Shown: positions 25,442-36,100, counted from the stretch's first letter. The stretch is 64,000 nt of DNA from Spirosoma panaciterrae DSM 21099 (GCF_000374025.1 NZ_KB893184.1:124001-188000), one strand, 5' to 3'. The notes: generated by a model not told the origin, from the letters alone. Program-made: numbers and translations.

Positions 25442-28400
25442 TTATATAGTTTTTGCACTCAGCATTTTTACCAATATTTTTTCAATATATTCAGTTGATT
25501 GCTGAGTTTGGAAGTAGATATTGTTCACATTGAATTCCTCAATTGGTGGTAAGCCTCCCCAGCTTTTTAGCCTTTCATAGGGAGTAACCGATACAATGAA
25601 AGACGATAAATGCAACGCTGGATCGTTCAACTTAGGCTCTATTTCGGTTTGGATGCGCCGTGAAAACTGAATCTTCGGTTCGTCAAATCCTGAAAAATTG
25701 CGTAGGCCTTTGGGATCAATGAAAGCCAAATGTTGGTGTTCATCCTGGACAATCCAGAGCAGAAAATCAGGATAAAAGTTGTTGGCCTCAAAAAAGCCGA
25801 TGCCTTTCCTACTTTGATTGCGCAGTAGATGAATGGTGCCTCCATTGAGCAAAGAATGACCGTTCTGCACTGCCTTTCTTAAGTCCTCAACAAACCTACG
25901 TTCGCCTTCATTAAGAGAAACAGGTTGAATGCTTACGGCGTCCTGATAGCTTTTAGCATCCATATGCAGAAGGGGTTGGTACAGGTGGGGCAGTACGTGC
26001 AGAGCATCGAAACGGGTTCCTAATCGGCAGTCGGCTGCGAATTGTCCAGCTTTTAGGGCTTTCTGCAATTGGCGCAGGTTGTCTATTAGTATTTCGTTGC
26101 CGGCTTCGATGATGCTTAGTCGATATTCCTTCTCAAAGTTTGGATGGGAGGTGTCCAGTAAGGCGGTTTCAGGATGCTCAGCATTATACATACTACGGGC
26201 CTGGTTGTAAATGCGTTCGCAATAGCCCTTCAATAAACTTGTGGCTATTTCTTGCCAAGTGCGCACCTGATCGAAATCTATAAAATCCAATTGCTCCGCT
26301 GGGATAGTAAGTTCATACCAAGAAGCGTCATGCAGGGCCGCTATCAGATCTTCCCGGCGGAGATCGATGTTATACCAGCCACGTTCGTTTTTGTAGGTTA
26401 GCAATGCAGCATATAGCTTTTTAATATCTAAGAAAGCAATATGTTGCTCAGTTAGTAGATGCGTTTCGACTACGGCTACCTGACTGAGCGTATTCCTACT
26501 CGCCGATTGCATAAGCTGAACCTTGGGGTACCAGTCTAACCGAACGGGGTACATCGGTTTGCCTATCAGACGAACCACCTGCTGCTTTTTGAAGTCACGC
26601 CCTTCCCGAAAGCGAACATACTTGAGACCTTTCTTGGCTAGGTCGACCACCGGCAGAATGGGTAACGTTAACTCGATGGGTTGCTCCTCATCACCGCTTT
26701 TTAGGCCCTCTCCTTCCAGATACTCTTTGAAACGATCCATGTAATCGGCTCGAATGCCGAAGATGTTCAAGGTTTCCAGCCTACTTAGGTATTCGGGCAA
26801 TACGGCGGGCCGGACACTCTGATCGAGTTGGCTGCTTCGTTTGAGAGAAAACTGATATCCTTTCAGGCGTACGCCCCGTCCGAATAATTGAATGATTTCG
26901 GAGCCTTCACCCCGTCCGATATTCAACAAGCCCATCGTACTAACACGCCAGCTACTCCAGCCCTCTGCAAACTTCTTAGAACCGATTAGCACATTGACCG
27001 ATGATCCAGGCGCGTTGATTGACCTAAAAAGCGAGGCTGAAAACTCTTTTTCGTCGGTCAGCAAGCCAGCCTCGTCGCAAAGCTTGAGTAGGGCAGCATC
27101 ATCACCTACGTTGATAACACCGAAATAGTCGGCATTGCCTAGTCGCAGTCCGATTTCGCCATCCTGCCCCTTTAGGTTATCAATATGCAGTAAGGCGTTG
27201 GCCGACGAATTGTTGAATACGTCAGCTAGCAGTTGAGTAAACAGTTGTTGGCTGTCTAAACCTTTCTGCCGTAGGTAACGAAAACTATTGCCGAAAATTG
27301 AATGGCCTGCTTTGTCAACTAAGCCGTCCTGAGCCTTCATTAACAAGTCGATATCGCGCTGGCTCCGCACAGTGTGTTTGACGAAATCGGCCAGAAATTG
27401 CAGTACTTGCAGCACATCTGACACCTTCTTCCCGTTTTCGGTACGAACGGCCGTTACTTTGCTACCTACAAAAATGGCTAAGGGTTTTTCGATACCAAAC
27501 GTGGTTGCAGAGCCACGTTCGTTTCGGTACAGCAATAACTGCTCGAAGTAGGTCAGTAGACAGGCTGTCAAGTAACGCGTCGTAAAGTCGTCGGACTGTG
27601 TCTTCGTCAAGTTTAGAATGTGGTAATCTTTGCCGTATCCGTCAGCGTAGAAATACCGGTACGAATAGTCGAACAAGATACTACGGCCATATTCGTTCAG
27701 AATATCACGCTGTCTTTTTCCCGTTTGGGCGTTAACAGCCTGACCAAAGGTGGCTGAATACTCGAACGAAAAGCCTTCGGCGCTCAGCCGGTTTCGGTAG
27801 TCTTTCCACACTTCTCCTCCACTTCCCCGGTGGCCTTCGTCGATCAACACCAGATTGTTGCTTTCGAAAGCTTCGATAGCCACTGTCTTTTCTCCGCTGG
27901 TTTCACGCAACTTGCTGATGTCGATGATTTCAATCTTCTGACCGACGTACAGTGCACCGCCCGTTTTGGAAAACAGTTCAGCATCAAGACCTGACTGCCT
28001 AAACTCGGTTAAGTGTTGTCGTGACAGACCTTCGTTCGGCGTCAGCACGATGATCCGGTTCAGGTCTTTTTGCTTTCCGTACTTTTTCAGGTAGTACTGA
28101 TATTGCAGAATATTGACATGCATGAGCAAGGTTTTTCCGGAACCGGTTGCATTCCAAAAAGCCAGCTTAGTCAGTTCCGATTTATCGGTGTACTTATCAA
28201 CGCCCGTCGAGCGGTCGAATCGGTCTTCCCAAAACTGGTTAATGTCAGCCAGCAGCGCATCAGTATCGCGAAAATAACGGTCTAAGAAGATTTCGGTGAA
28301 GAGCAGGGCTACGTACTGAAAGTACTTCCAGTGTACCGGCTGCGATCGCGACTGGCTGATACGGAGGGTATGTGAGACTATATTCTGATCATACTCAAAC

Positions 28401-28594
28401 AGTAGTGATTCAGGCAAGTTTGCATTAGTGTAAAAGCGTTGTACCAACTGTCGGTGGAAATGGCTGACGTGGTTTTCGTCATACCCTTCGTGAATAGCGT
28501 CACGTAAGTTCTCGGATAAGGCTTGCAAGTCTTTAACACCGAACTGGTGAAGGATGTATTTATTTAGCAGCAGGGCTTGCGAAAGGCGGGGCAT
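25442..28594 (-). CDS. res: Type III restriction enzyme, Res subunit (helicase-nuclease)
   Basis: 1050 aa. SF2 helicase motifs appear in order: Walker A NATGSGKT near residue 151, DEGH (motif II) near 250, SAT (motif III) near 284, and GRGEGSEIIQLFGRGVRL (motif VI type) near 570. The C-terminus has a PD-(D/E)xK-like nuclease core: YPDFLLWI near 942 and FIDPKG near 960. With Mod it forms a type III R-M complex that translocates and cuts between inversely oriented sites. The Mod genes lie directly upstream on the same strand with a 210-bp gap. Length and motifs are complete, so Res itself looks intact. Confidence 0.9.
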   Translation of the reverse strand: MPRLSQALLLNKYILHQFGVKDLQALSENLRDAIHEGYDENHVSHFHRQLVQRFYTNANLPESLLFEYDQNIVSHTLRISQSRSQPVHWKYFQYVALLFTEIFLDRYFRDTDALLADINQFWEDRFDRSTGVDKYTDKSELTKLAFWNATGSGKTLLMHVNILQYQYYLKKYGKQKDLNRIIVLTPNEGLSRQHLTEFRQSGLDAELFSKTGGALYVGQKIEIIDISKLRETSGEKTVAIEAFESNNLVLIDEGHRGSGGEVWKDYRNRLSAEGFSFEYSATFGQAVNAQTGKRQRDILNEYGRSILFDYSYRYFYADGYGKDYHILNLTKTQSDDFTTRYLTACLLTYFEQLLLYRNERGSATTFGIEKPLAIFVGSKVTAVRTENGKKVSDVLQVLQFLADFVKHTVRSQRDIDLLMKAQDGLVDKAGHSIFGNSFRYLRQKGLDSQQLFTQLLADVFNNSSANALLHIDNLKGQDGEIGLRLGNADYFGVINVGDDAALLKLCDEAGLLTDEKEFSASLFRSINAPGSSVNVLIGSKKFAEGWSSWRVSTMGLLNIGRGEGSEIIQLFGRGVRLKGYQFSLKRSSQLDQSVRPAVLPEYLSRLETLNIFGIRADYMDRFKEYLEGEGLKSGDEEQPIELTLPILPVVDLAKKGLKYVRFREGRDFKKQQVVRLIGKPMYPVRLDWYPKVQLMQSASRNTLSQVAVVETHLLTEQHIAFLDIKKLYAALLTYKNERGWYNIDLRREDLIAALHDASWYELTIPAEQLDFIDFDQVRTWQEIATSLLKGYCERIYNQARSMYNAEHPETALLDTSHPNFEKEYRLSIIEAGNEILIDNLRQLQKALKAGQFAADCRLGTRFDALHVLPHLYQPLLHMDAKSYQDAVSIQPVSLNEGERRFVEDLRKAVQNGHSLLNGGTIHLLRNQSRKGIGFFEANNFYPDFLLWIVQDEHQHLAFIDPKGLRNFSGFDEPKIQFSRRIQTEIEPKLNDPALHLSSFIVSVTPYERLKSWGGLPPIEEFNVNNIYFQTQQSTEYIEKILVKMLSAKTI

Positions 28595-28804
28595 TGATTT
28601 ACATGTTACTTGTTATGAACCAAGCCCTCCAGCCGAGTCATCCACTCATTGGAATGAGAGCATTCGTACCGGAGAACGGAGTATTAAGTTGGCCAAATAC
28701 GTTTAGGTTACTTTAAGCGAGGTTGAGTTCCTTGATATAATCGGAACTCGCTGACCTCAAAATATACCGCTTAGCCATAGTATAATTTATAACTTTCGAC
28801 TATC

Positions 28805-30499
28805 TTATCCCATTCGTTTGCTAAATTCCTCTTCAATGAGTGTAACCTTCCACGTCTCATCATCACGCCGAAGGTTTTCTAAATGGTTATCGCCGTTGAT
28901 ATAGATGCGATCAAATTCGCTGTCGCGGGGATTGTAGCTGCTTTTTTGCAGCCATTCGTTCAGAGTAGAATTGTTCATCTGGTCCTGGTTACGCCAGATG
29001 ATGAGCGTCTTTTCTCCCTTTAAAGTTTGCCCTGTAACAACTCGAATATGCGGGCCGCTAGTATACTGCCCATCTACGACTAATCCGATGAGGTAATTGA
29101 AAGTTTCGACCAGGTCGACACGGGTGGGGGTACGCTCGTTTTGCCGGGTTACGTCAATGTAGCAGGCGAAAGGGTTACGGAAACGCTCAGTATCGAACAG
29201 CGACGCCCGGCTCTCGACATCAAGCATGTAGCGGAGTAAGTAACCCTCGCGGAATGTAGCCGATCCGCCGAGAGCCAGTTCTTGCTGAGCTGTGCGCTTT
29301 AGGCTAAGATTATTGAGTGTATCTTCGTAGCTTTCTAGCCGCAGATATTTGAAACAATGACTGATACCCTGTCGACCAATAGGATTGCCATCGCGCCAGT
29401 CTTTTGAGTAAATGACTTTCTGAATACGCGGTTTAGTGACGGTATCGAAATACTCACCCATCTCTACCAAAATGTATTTACGTTTACCCTCGTCTTCGCG
29501 ATTTAAATTGATAACCGCGTGTCCTGTGGTGCCTGAACCGGCAAAGTAATCGAGGACGGTTCCCTTACCGCGTTTTAAACCCATTATTGAGATTGAATCC
29601 TCAACTGCAAAAATTGATTTCGGGTAAGAAAAAATAGAGCTACCAAAAATTTTCTTCAATAAAGCTGTACCATGTTCGGTTGCAGAATACTTAGGATCTG
29701 CCCAAACTGTTGGCGTTACAGCACCATCCATATTTGGGCGATATTTATAATATACGCCTAATTTCTGCCCTCTTGCTTTCTTGACAATAAATTGCTTATA
29801 ATCCTCTTTTACTCGGTCACTTCCCCACCTCCATCGTCTTTCTATACCAGAGTCGTCAATAGGCCAAACTACGGTTTCATTACTAAGTGATTCTTCTAGT
29901 ATGTCCCAAGAGTTGCTTTGATCGTTCCAACTCATTTCTGGAACTCTAACTGTTTTTTCTGCTACATATATTGGATAATACATCTTAGGGCGGTTGGCTC
30001 GTTCTGAATCAGACCCTTCGCGTCTAAGGTTCCTTTCCTCATATACTCCTTCATTATCCTTCTCGTCAAATCGCTCTAATTGCTCTTCACTCCTACCTAG
30101 TCTAAGAATAGTAGACTCTTCTGATTTTCGAGCGAAAATTCCATATTCATGGGCAAGTGCGAATCCCGTCTGAGTCGGTCTGCCTGAAGGGTTATTTCTA
30201 ATTACAACAGTACCCGCCAAACCCCCTTCCGAGAATTTTGATTCAAGTAATGCACTTAACTCTTTTTGCTGAAAGTCATCAATTGTAGCGCAAAGTATAC
30301 CATCCTCCATTAGCAAGTTTTTCCCTAAGTCAATACGGCTGTCTATCAACGAAATCCAAGAAGAACTTCGGTAATCGTTTTTGTAATTAATGGCACTAGC
30401 ATCTGTGTTATATGGTGGGTCGATGTACACGCATTTCACCTGCTCTTTGTAGCTTTCTTGTAGCATATTAAGAGCCTGGAAGTTCTCCGAGTTAACCAT
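28805..30499 (-). CDS. mod: Type III DNA methyltransferase, catalytic part (Mod, split)
   Basis: 564 aa. It opens with ENFQALNMLQESYKEQVKCVYIDPPYNTD, so motif IV (DPPY, residue about 25) comes before the SAM-binding motif DYFAGSGTTGHAV (about 316), the beta-class order of type III Mod enzymes. The region between should hold the target-recognition domain. It begins inside the 448-aa upstream frame with an 8-bp overlap (ATGGTTAA). In intact relatives this start is internal, following DG-type residues that end the upstream frame, so the protein is probably a broken or alternately framed Mod. It methylates adenine within the recognition site, protecting DNA and licensing Res. Confidence 0.85.
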   Translation of the reverse strand: MVNSENFQALNMLQESYKEQVKCVYIDPPYNTDASAINYKNDYRSSSWISLIDSRIDLGKNLLMEDGILCATIDDFQQKELSALLESKFSEGGLAGTVVIRNNPSGRPTQTGFALAHEYGIFARKSEESTILRLGRSEEQLERFDEKDNEGVYEERNLRREGSDSERANRPKMYYPIYVAEKTVRVPEMSWNDQSNSWDILEESLSNETVVWPIDDSGIERRWRWGSDRVKEDYKQFIVKKARGQKLGVYYKYRPNMDGAVTPTVWADPKYSATEHGTALLKKIFGSSIFSYPKSIFAVEDSISIMGLKRGKGTVLDYFAGSGTTGHAVINLNREDEGKRKYILVEMGEYFDTVTKPRIQKVIYSKDWRDGNPIGRQGISHCFKYLRLESYEDTLNNLSLKRTAQQELALGGSATFREGYLLRYMLDVESRASLFDTERFRNPFACYIDVTRQNERTPTRVDLVETFNYLIGLVVDGQYTSGPHIRVVTGQTLKGEKTLIIWRNQDQMNNSTLNEWLQKSSYNPRDSEFDRIYINGDNHLENLRRDDETWKVTLIEEEFSKRMG

Positions 30500-31838
30500 C
30501 AGTGTTGGCGTCGAGGTTAGGCAATACAGCCAACAAACGCAATTTGAAGTCTTCGGAAAAAAAGGCGGTGTCCAGTACCAGAAAGGAGTTCTGTTTCAAA
30601 AATTCTATTGTTAGCGGGCGAACGTAGGGTAATGTAACGGCATCGCCTACTATCTGGTTGATGACAAAAAGTCGTACCCATTCGTCTGCCTGCGCTTCGT
30701 TCTGGGCTATTTCGCCATAGAACGATTCGGGAATGCGGTCGAGCGTGATACAGTACTGGCTATCGACTACCAGCTTCTTTTTCAGCCATAACCTCTTCTG
30801 GAAATTTTCCAACTGAGCCAGAAATTGAATGACCTTCTCGCCAATCTGCCGCAGCGCCCGGACCTTGGCTAACTGCGCCAGCACTTGCCGGTCGTCCACT
30901 GAGTCGAGATCGTCCAGAAATAGTACCTCGTTTTTAATATAAAAGTCCAGTTCACGACGTAGAAACCCGCCGAGGTCTTTATGGATGAAGTAGTCAAAAG
31001 TATTGCGGGCCGTGTAGTCACGCAGGTGCTTCTCCAATAGGGTCCGGTTCTTATTCTTTTCGGTAGGGCTGAGGGCTAACAAGGGAAGAAAATCGGCCGG
31101 AATTAGCGGTTTCAGCGTATCGGCGGCTTCGGTCAGTAGATCTTCCTGTTTCCGTTTTTTGTCGGTGGGTTCGTAGGTAAAATAAATATGCAGCGTATCG
31201 CCGATAGCTTCCAATGGCCGGTCGTAGCATAGAGCAAACCGACGTTCTTTGTCGCCCTGGGCTTTGTTGTTATTCTGTTCCGTACTGGCTTCGAGCAGAT
31301 CGAACGATACATGGTGGGTATCGTCGAGCCGGAAACGGTAATGCTTCAGGTACTCGGCGGTTTTTATGTAATACTGATCGGCGTTGGCCCAATGCAGTTT
31401 CACCTCTTCACCCTCGTAAGGTATGGCGTATACATCACGCTTATAGCGACGCATGGAGATGAAATCACCATTGTCGAAGTAACGTTTGAAGAACGTTGCC
31501 AGGCCTGAAAATACATCATTTTCGAGGGCTGTTAAATCGGGAATGTCGGCTAGTTGAGATCGAAGTTCCTTAACTTTCGGCACTGCGTCCGGCTCAATGC
31601 CGAGTGCCTGCGCCTGCTTTATAGCATCATCAAGCTGTTTTTCGAGGACTTTTCGGTCGCCTGAGCCGTTTTGAGTCAGAATTGTTTTAACCTGGGGTAC
31701 TAAGTCCTGTTGAAGAAACTGCGTAATCTCAGTCCGTTTCTGGTTCATAATTCGATAGATGCCAAAGTCAAGTTCGGCCTTATCGAGCATGAATATTTCC
31801 TTTAGAACGGCAATCAGCTTATCGTAATTCGTAGTCAT
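30492..31838 (-). CDS. mod: N-terminal part of split type III Mod
   Basis: 448 aa, starting TTNYDKLIAVLKEIFMLDKAELDFGIYRIMNQKR, the N-terminal domain of long Mod-type methyltransferases. It ends in VLPNLDANTDG followed by TAA, precisely where relatives continue into the SENFQAL-DPPY segment found in the next frame. No methyltransferase motif is in this part. The two frames differ by a shift equal to a missing 2, 5 or 8 bp. A natural two-subunit arrangement by stop-start overlap is the alternative. Confidence 0.8.
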   Translation of the reverse strand: MTTNYDKLIAVLKEIFMLDKAELDFGIYRIMNQKRTEITQFLQQDLVPQVKTILTQNGSGDRKVLEKQLDDAIKQAQALGIEPDAVPKVKELRSQLADIPDLTALENDVFSGLATFFKRYFDNGDFISMRRYKRDVYAIPYEGEEVKLHWANADQYYIKTAEYLKHYRFRLDDTHHVSFDLLEASTEQNNNKAQGDKERRFALCYDRPLEAIGDTLHIYFTYEPTDKKRKQEDLLTEAADTLKPLIPADFLPLLALSPTEKNKNRTLLEKHLRDYTARNTFDYFIHKDLGGFLRRELDFYIKNEVLFLDDLDSVDDRQVLAQLAKVRALRQIGEKVIQFLAQLENFQKRLWLKKKLVVDSQYCITLDRIPESFYGEIAQNEAQADEWVRLFVINQIVGDAVTLPYVRPLTIEFLKQNSFLVLDTAFFSEDFKLRLLAVLPNLDANTDG

Positions 31839-32230
31839 TGTTCAAATTATGGGTGGCAGTTATGACCGCCCCTGCAGAACAAATTGGCAAAAGTGCTAAA
31901 AAAGGTTTATAAATCGTCTAACGAATTATAAAGAGTCAGTTAATGTTTAGATGATTTTTCTTCCTGTGCTTAATCTCACTAATAAGGGGACACGCTGCTC
32001 GATCTCGCCTTCAACACTAAGGATCTGCTTCCGCAATTTTTTTTTGAATGCTGGTAAATTAGTTCAAGTTCTTCTGAATGACCAATTGCCCGGTTCTACC
32101 CAATCCAGTTGGCTATTCGTCTCGATGCAACTAATGTTTCAATCGCTTCGTCAAACACCGCTGTAGGTGGTGTCGTGGCCAGCACTATCATGAATAGACA
32201 GTATTCTCCTGATTTAATTCTCCATATATA
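31839..32230. other. Gap upstream of mod
   Basis: No credible gene. Frames at 31951-32166 (+) and 32096-32353 (-) have no domain and cross the small-RNA-like element. Confidence 0.35.
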
Positions 32231-32231
32231 A

Positions 32232-32300
32232 TTTAATAAAAAAAGGTCGAGGGAACCACCCATCCGACTCTGACCAAGCCAAGTAGCCAATAAAGGATAC
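32232..32300 (-). ncRNA. Candidate small RNA A (one stem-loop)
   Basis: Read on the minus strand: GGCTACTTGG, CTTGGTCAGAG, then a stem-loop 32268-32246 with loop TGGGTGGTTCC, then seven T. The same order recurs at 32655-32757. The terminator-like end and the conserved loop point to a small transcript; the 5' end is not defined. Confidence 0.4.
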
Positions 32301-32393
32301 TTGACTAAAAAACGAAAGGCTAACTGGAGTTTTTTTAAATTAACATGCATCAACTAAGAGTGGTACTGGTTATTGGGGCTATCTTATCGACTA

Positions 32394-32642
32394 ATGGACA
32401 CGTACAATCATCGAAACGACAATCACCCAACTAAAGCCAATGAACGGGCCGAAAGAGTTGCCCGCTTACTCGACCTAATTGAACGCACAAACGCGGCTAT
32501 AGAGCGGCATACGAATCAGGAGAGTCCTGACCAACTGGCTATTCGGCAGTACCACGAATTACGAGATGAGTACGTACTGGAATTTGCCGACTTGGTACGA
32601 TCTATCGGCTTAATCGTTCAGGTGGCACCGTCCATTAAATAG
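32394..32642 (+). CDS. Small helical protein, hypothetical
   Basis: 82 aa from the ATG at 32394. Soluble and charged: KANERAERVARLLDLIERTNAAIERH, then LAIRQYHELRDEYVLEFADLVRSIGL. No family recognised. It is bracketed by the two copies of the hairpin element, as if it were a small cassette or the target of the flanking antisense RNAs. Confidence 0.5.
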   Translation: MDTYNHRNDNHPTKANERAERVARLLDLIERTNAAIERHTNQESPDQLAIRQYHELRDEYVLEFADLVRSIGLIVQVAPSIK

Positions 32643-32654
32643 CATATTTGCCAG

Positions 32655-32757
32655 CCAGCTAAAAAAAGGTCGGGGGAACCACCCACCCGACCCGATGAGC
32701 CGAGGGAACCACCCACTCGGCTCTGACCAAACCAAGTAGCCTATGAAGGCCGCTTGT
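32655..32757 (-). ncRNA. Candidate small RNA B (two stem-loops)
   Basis: Minus-strand order: a TAATTTTG -7-type box (32771-32764), GGCTACTTGG, TTTGGTCAGAG, stem-loop 32721-32699 (GCCGAG/CTCGGC), stem-loop 32691-32669 (GTCGGG/CCCGAC), then seven T at 32667-32661. Both loops are the same 11 nt, TGGGTGGTTCC, while the stems differ by compensating changes. This is the pattern of a structured RNA presenting repeated loops. Length about 100 nt. Confidence 0.5.
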
Positions 32758-32879
32758 TCAAGACAAAATTACATCGATCGAAAAATAATTTTACATATTT
32801 CTCAATCCGTCCCCTTTTCCGTCCCCTGACCTTTTTGGTAGTATATTTGCCATTGATAATCAGTGTATTATGTAAATTA

Positions 32880-32904
32880 TTCAAGTCCCTTCGGGAGCAC
32901 GAAA
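32880..32904 (+). other. 3' tRNA fragment, probable attachment site
   Basis: TTCAAGT (a tRNA T-loop) is followed by CCCTT (3' T-stem), CGGGAGC (3' acceptor strand) and A (discriminator), but no 5' half is present. The 19 bp TCCCTTCGGGAGCACGAAA (32886-32904) recur at 56694-56712. Such truncated 3' tRNA ends mark integrase attachment sites. A terminator and an integrase remnant follow within 100 bp. Confidence 0.6.
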
Positions 32905-32910
32905 CAACGT

Positions 32911-32950
32911 AAAAACGGCCTATACAACGCGTATAGGCCGTTTTTCTTTT
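32911..32950. terminator. Intrinsic terminator after the tRNA fragment
   Basis: A 15-bp perfect stem (32911-32925 with 32931-32945), 5-nt loop and T-rich tail. It was presumably the terminator of the original tRNA gene. Confidence 0.9.
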
Positions 32951-33005
32951 ACTAATCACTTTACGAATCGTAAAAACCCCCACCTTTTTTACGAATATTT
33001 TACGA

Positions 33006-33176
33006 ATGGGAAAGACCGAAAACACCACCCATAATGTCAGTAAACGGGTGATAATGAAGGTTGATTACGTGAAGAAGGACAATACATGTCCAGTAAAATG
33101 TAGCAGGGCCACTGCTAAGATTAACGCTTTTTTGTTAGTCATAATGAGCGTTTTACCTGCTCCACCAACTGCTTAA
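33006..33176 (+). pseudogene. N-terminal remnant of a tyrosine integrase
   Basis: 56 codons; residues 17-39 read MKVDYVKKDNTCPVKCSRA, resembling the arm-binding N-terminus of Bacteroidota phage/transposon integrases (short strand, charged turn, xCPV/Ixx). After about residue 40 the similarity stops and the frame runs into the reverse of the caspase gene's 3' end, so the rest of the integrase is deleted. Its place 100 bp from a tRNA-derived attachment fragment supports the identification. The match is short, so confidence is moderate. Confidence 0.45.
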
Positions 33177-36100
33177 CAAGCTGCTCTTTGGCATCGATTG
33201 TTCCCTTTATTTCGTCACTATTAACTCGTTCCTTGTTACCTTTTATCAGATTATATTTAATAACTATAGCATTTCCCGTAATCTTATACCGCCCCCGAAT
33301 ACTATAACTCTCGGCTCCTGTATTGTCGGCTACATAGGCTAATGGGCTTTCCTTACCCTTTGCCGATAGCTCAATCAATACCTTGTCGGTCAACTCAGCT
33401 ATCTTTTCATCATCATTTTGAAGGTCGGCATCAATGTAGAACTTGCTGCGGCTAAAAAATTTCTTGCCACTCGATAAGACGATGCTTGATTTGACGGCCT
33501 CCGTTACCAATCCTACATCAAAGCTGGCCCTTCCCATGGTTTCGGGATCTTGCCGGCCACCTATTTCCCGAGCCAGCGTTTTAACATGGTCGGCGGCAGA
33601 GTTGAACCATGTACTCACATCGACATAGTTGTTTCGCAGACCATTGCCAGACTGCATGCCATACAACAAACTATAGGTGAGCAACCCTTGCTCGTAGCGA
33701 CTGGCCTCGTAAGCCGCCTGATTGCTCGCTGAGGCTGTCAATATAAACGTGCCTGTGCGGTCTTTGAGCCTTTCCAATGCCTTACGCTGATCATCGGGTA
33801 TGGCTCGGATTGCCAGAAGTTTCTGCATACTGGCCAATGCCTGTCCACTGTTGCAGGCATCTAATATCAATAGTTGTTTTTGGGCCTTAATGTCCCGAAG
33901 GTAGCTATCGAGTTCGGCAGTACTAATGGCTACTTGCTCCTCGACGCCATTAATGTCTAAGGCTGAGGCATCGGCGGTAAGAAAATAAAATTGATTGTTC
34001 GAGACTACACCATGCCCGGCCAAAAACACCACCAAAATGTCATCGGCAGTGGCTTGGTCTTTGATTGCGGCAAAAGCCCGTACTATATCGCCTTTGAACG
34101 GCTGGTTTTTGTCGTCTGATGCCGTACTGAACGTATATATCTGTACGTGTTCTTTGCCATCGATATTGAGCAAAGCCCTGGCTGCCCCTGCCAATGCTCC
34201 CGAAAAATCCTGAGCATCTTTAGCGGCAAAACCTAGCCGCAGCCGCTCGCCTTTGTAGTCGCTGATGCCTATGCTCACTAGGTACACATTAGGAGCATTC
34301 ACTGGTTGTTGGGTTTTGGCCTCGTTACTGAAGACTACCCCACGGCTATAAAGGCCCTGATCGGCAGTACTGACTTTGATACTGATTTGATTGCTTTGAC
34401 CACTGACAAAGTAGCTGCTCAACTCCTTTTCTGCAATGCTCAGGAAATAGCCGCCTACCACCTTCCTAAGGCTACCGACGGGTATGGTTTTGACTACCTT
34501 GCCATTGACTGATACCATTACCTGGCCGACTCCACCTTTTCCTGGACGAATGAGATACTGATAGAAGCCATCCTTTTTTTTATCCCTTTCTTCGATTTGG
34601 GGAGTACGTCCGCAGATGTCTAACTCATTGATACCCTTAGCCTTAATGCCAATTGAGTCTAGGCCCATGATTTTGGCTGCCAGGTTGGGTTGCCAGCCCA
34701 ATTCTTTGAACTGATCCAACTCAATGACCTCATCACCACACATATAATAGACCAACTTTCGGGCACCCTCAGTGCCATCGTAGCGGCCATCCTTATCGAC
34801 CAGTAAGTAATCGGTGCTTTTAACGGCAAAGAAAGTGTAAAACGGCTCACCTGTATTGGCATTCCAAAGTTTGCAAGTGTTATCCAATGAAGCGGTTAGA
34901 ATCTGTTTCCCATCAGCACTAAAGAAAGCTGAGTTAACCGAATTGGTATGCCCTTTTAAGTCCAACAACCTAGTTCCCGTAGCAGCATCCCATACTATGG
35001 CGGTGTGATCGCTGGAAGCGGTTAGAATCCGACTGCCATCGGGGCTAAAGAGAGCTGTGTTCACCCAATTCGTATGCCCAGGTAAGTTTAGAAGCAGGGC
35101 CCCTGTAGTGGCATCCCATAGCTTGGCCGTGTTATCCAATGAAGCGGTTAGAATCTGTTTCCCATCAGCACTAAAGAAAGCTGAGTTAACCGAATTGGTA
35201 TGCTCTTTTAAGTCCAACAACCTAGTTCCCGTAGTAGCATCCCACACCTTGGCGGTGTGATCGCTGGAAGCGGTTAGAATCCGACTGCCATCGGTACTAA
35301 ACTGAGTAGAGTTAATCCCACTTGTATGCCCTGTTAAGTTTAAGAGCAGGGTCCCTGTAGTAGCATCCCACACTCTAGCGGTATTTTCCTCTGAAGCGGT
35401 TAGAATCCGTTTCCCATCGGCACTAAAGTGAGTGGTGTTTCTCCAGGCCCAACTATTATTCCCTTTTAAATCCAACAACATAGATCCTGTATTTGCATCC
35501 CACACCTTGGCGGTCTTATCCTCAGATACGGTTAGAATCCGGTTGCCATCAGGACTAAACTGGGCAGAACTAATCCGATTGGTATGCCCTTTTAAGTCTA
35601 ATAACATAGTTCCTGTAGTGGCATCCCATAGCTTGGCGGTCTTATCCCATGAAGCAGTTAGAATCCGTTTCCCATCGGCACTAAAGTAGACCGAGGTCAC
35701 CCAATTGGTATGCCCTTTTAAGTCCAACAACATAGTTCCCGTAGTAGCATCCCACACTTTGGCAGTTTTATTATCTGAAGTGGTTAGGATAGGTTTGCCA
35801 TCAGGACTAAAGAAGGGAGAGGTAACGGACGCAAAATGCCCTTTTAAATCCAACAACATAGATCCCGTATTTGCATCCCACACTTTGGCAGTGTGATCTG
35901 CCGAAGCGGTTAGAATTTGTTTCCCATCGGCACTAAAGTGGGCGGAGTTCACACCTCTTGTATGCCCCTTTAAGTCTAATAGCAGGTTTCCCGTAGCGGC
36001 ATCCCATACTTTGGCGGTGGAATCTTCGGAAGCAGTGAGAATCCGCTTGCCATCAGGACTAAAGAGGGCGGATTTAACCCAATACTTATGGCCCTTTAAA

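Noticed and set aside
32096..32353. 85-codon minus-strand frame
   Set aside because: It runs through the hairpin element and a poly-A tract; the coding appearance is weak.
32741..33028. 95-codon minus-strand frame
   Set aside because: It crosses the tRNA fragment and a perfect terminator, so it is a chance frame.
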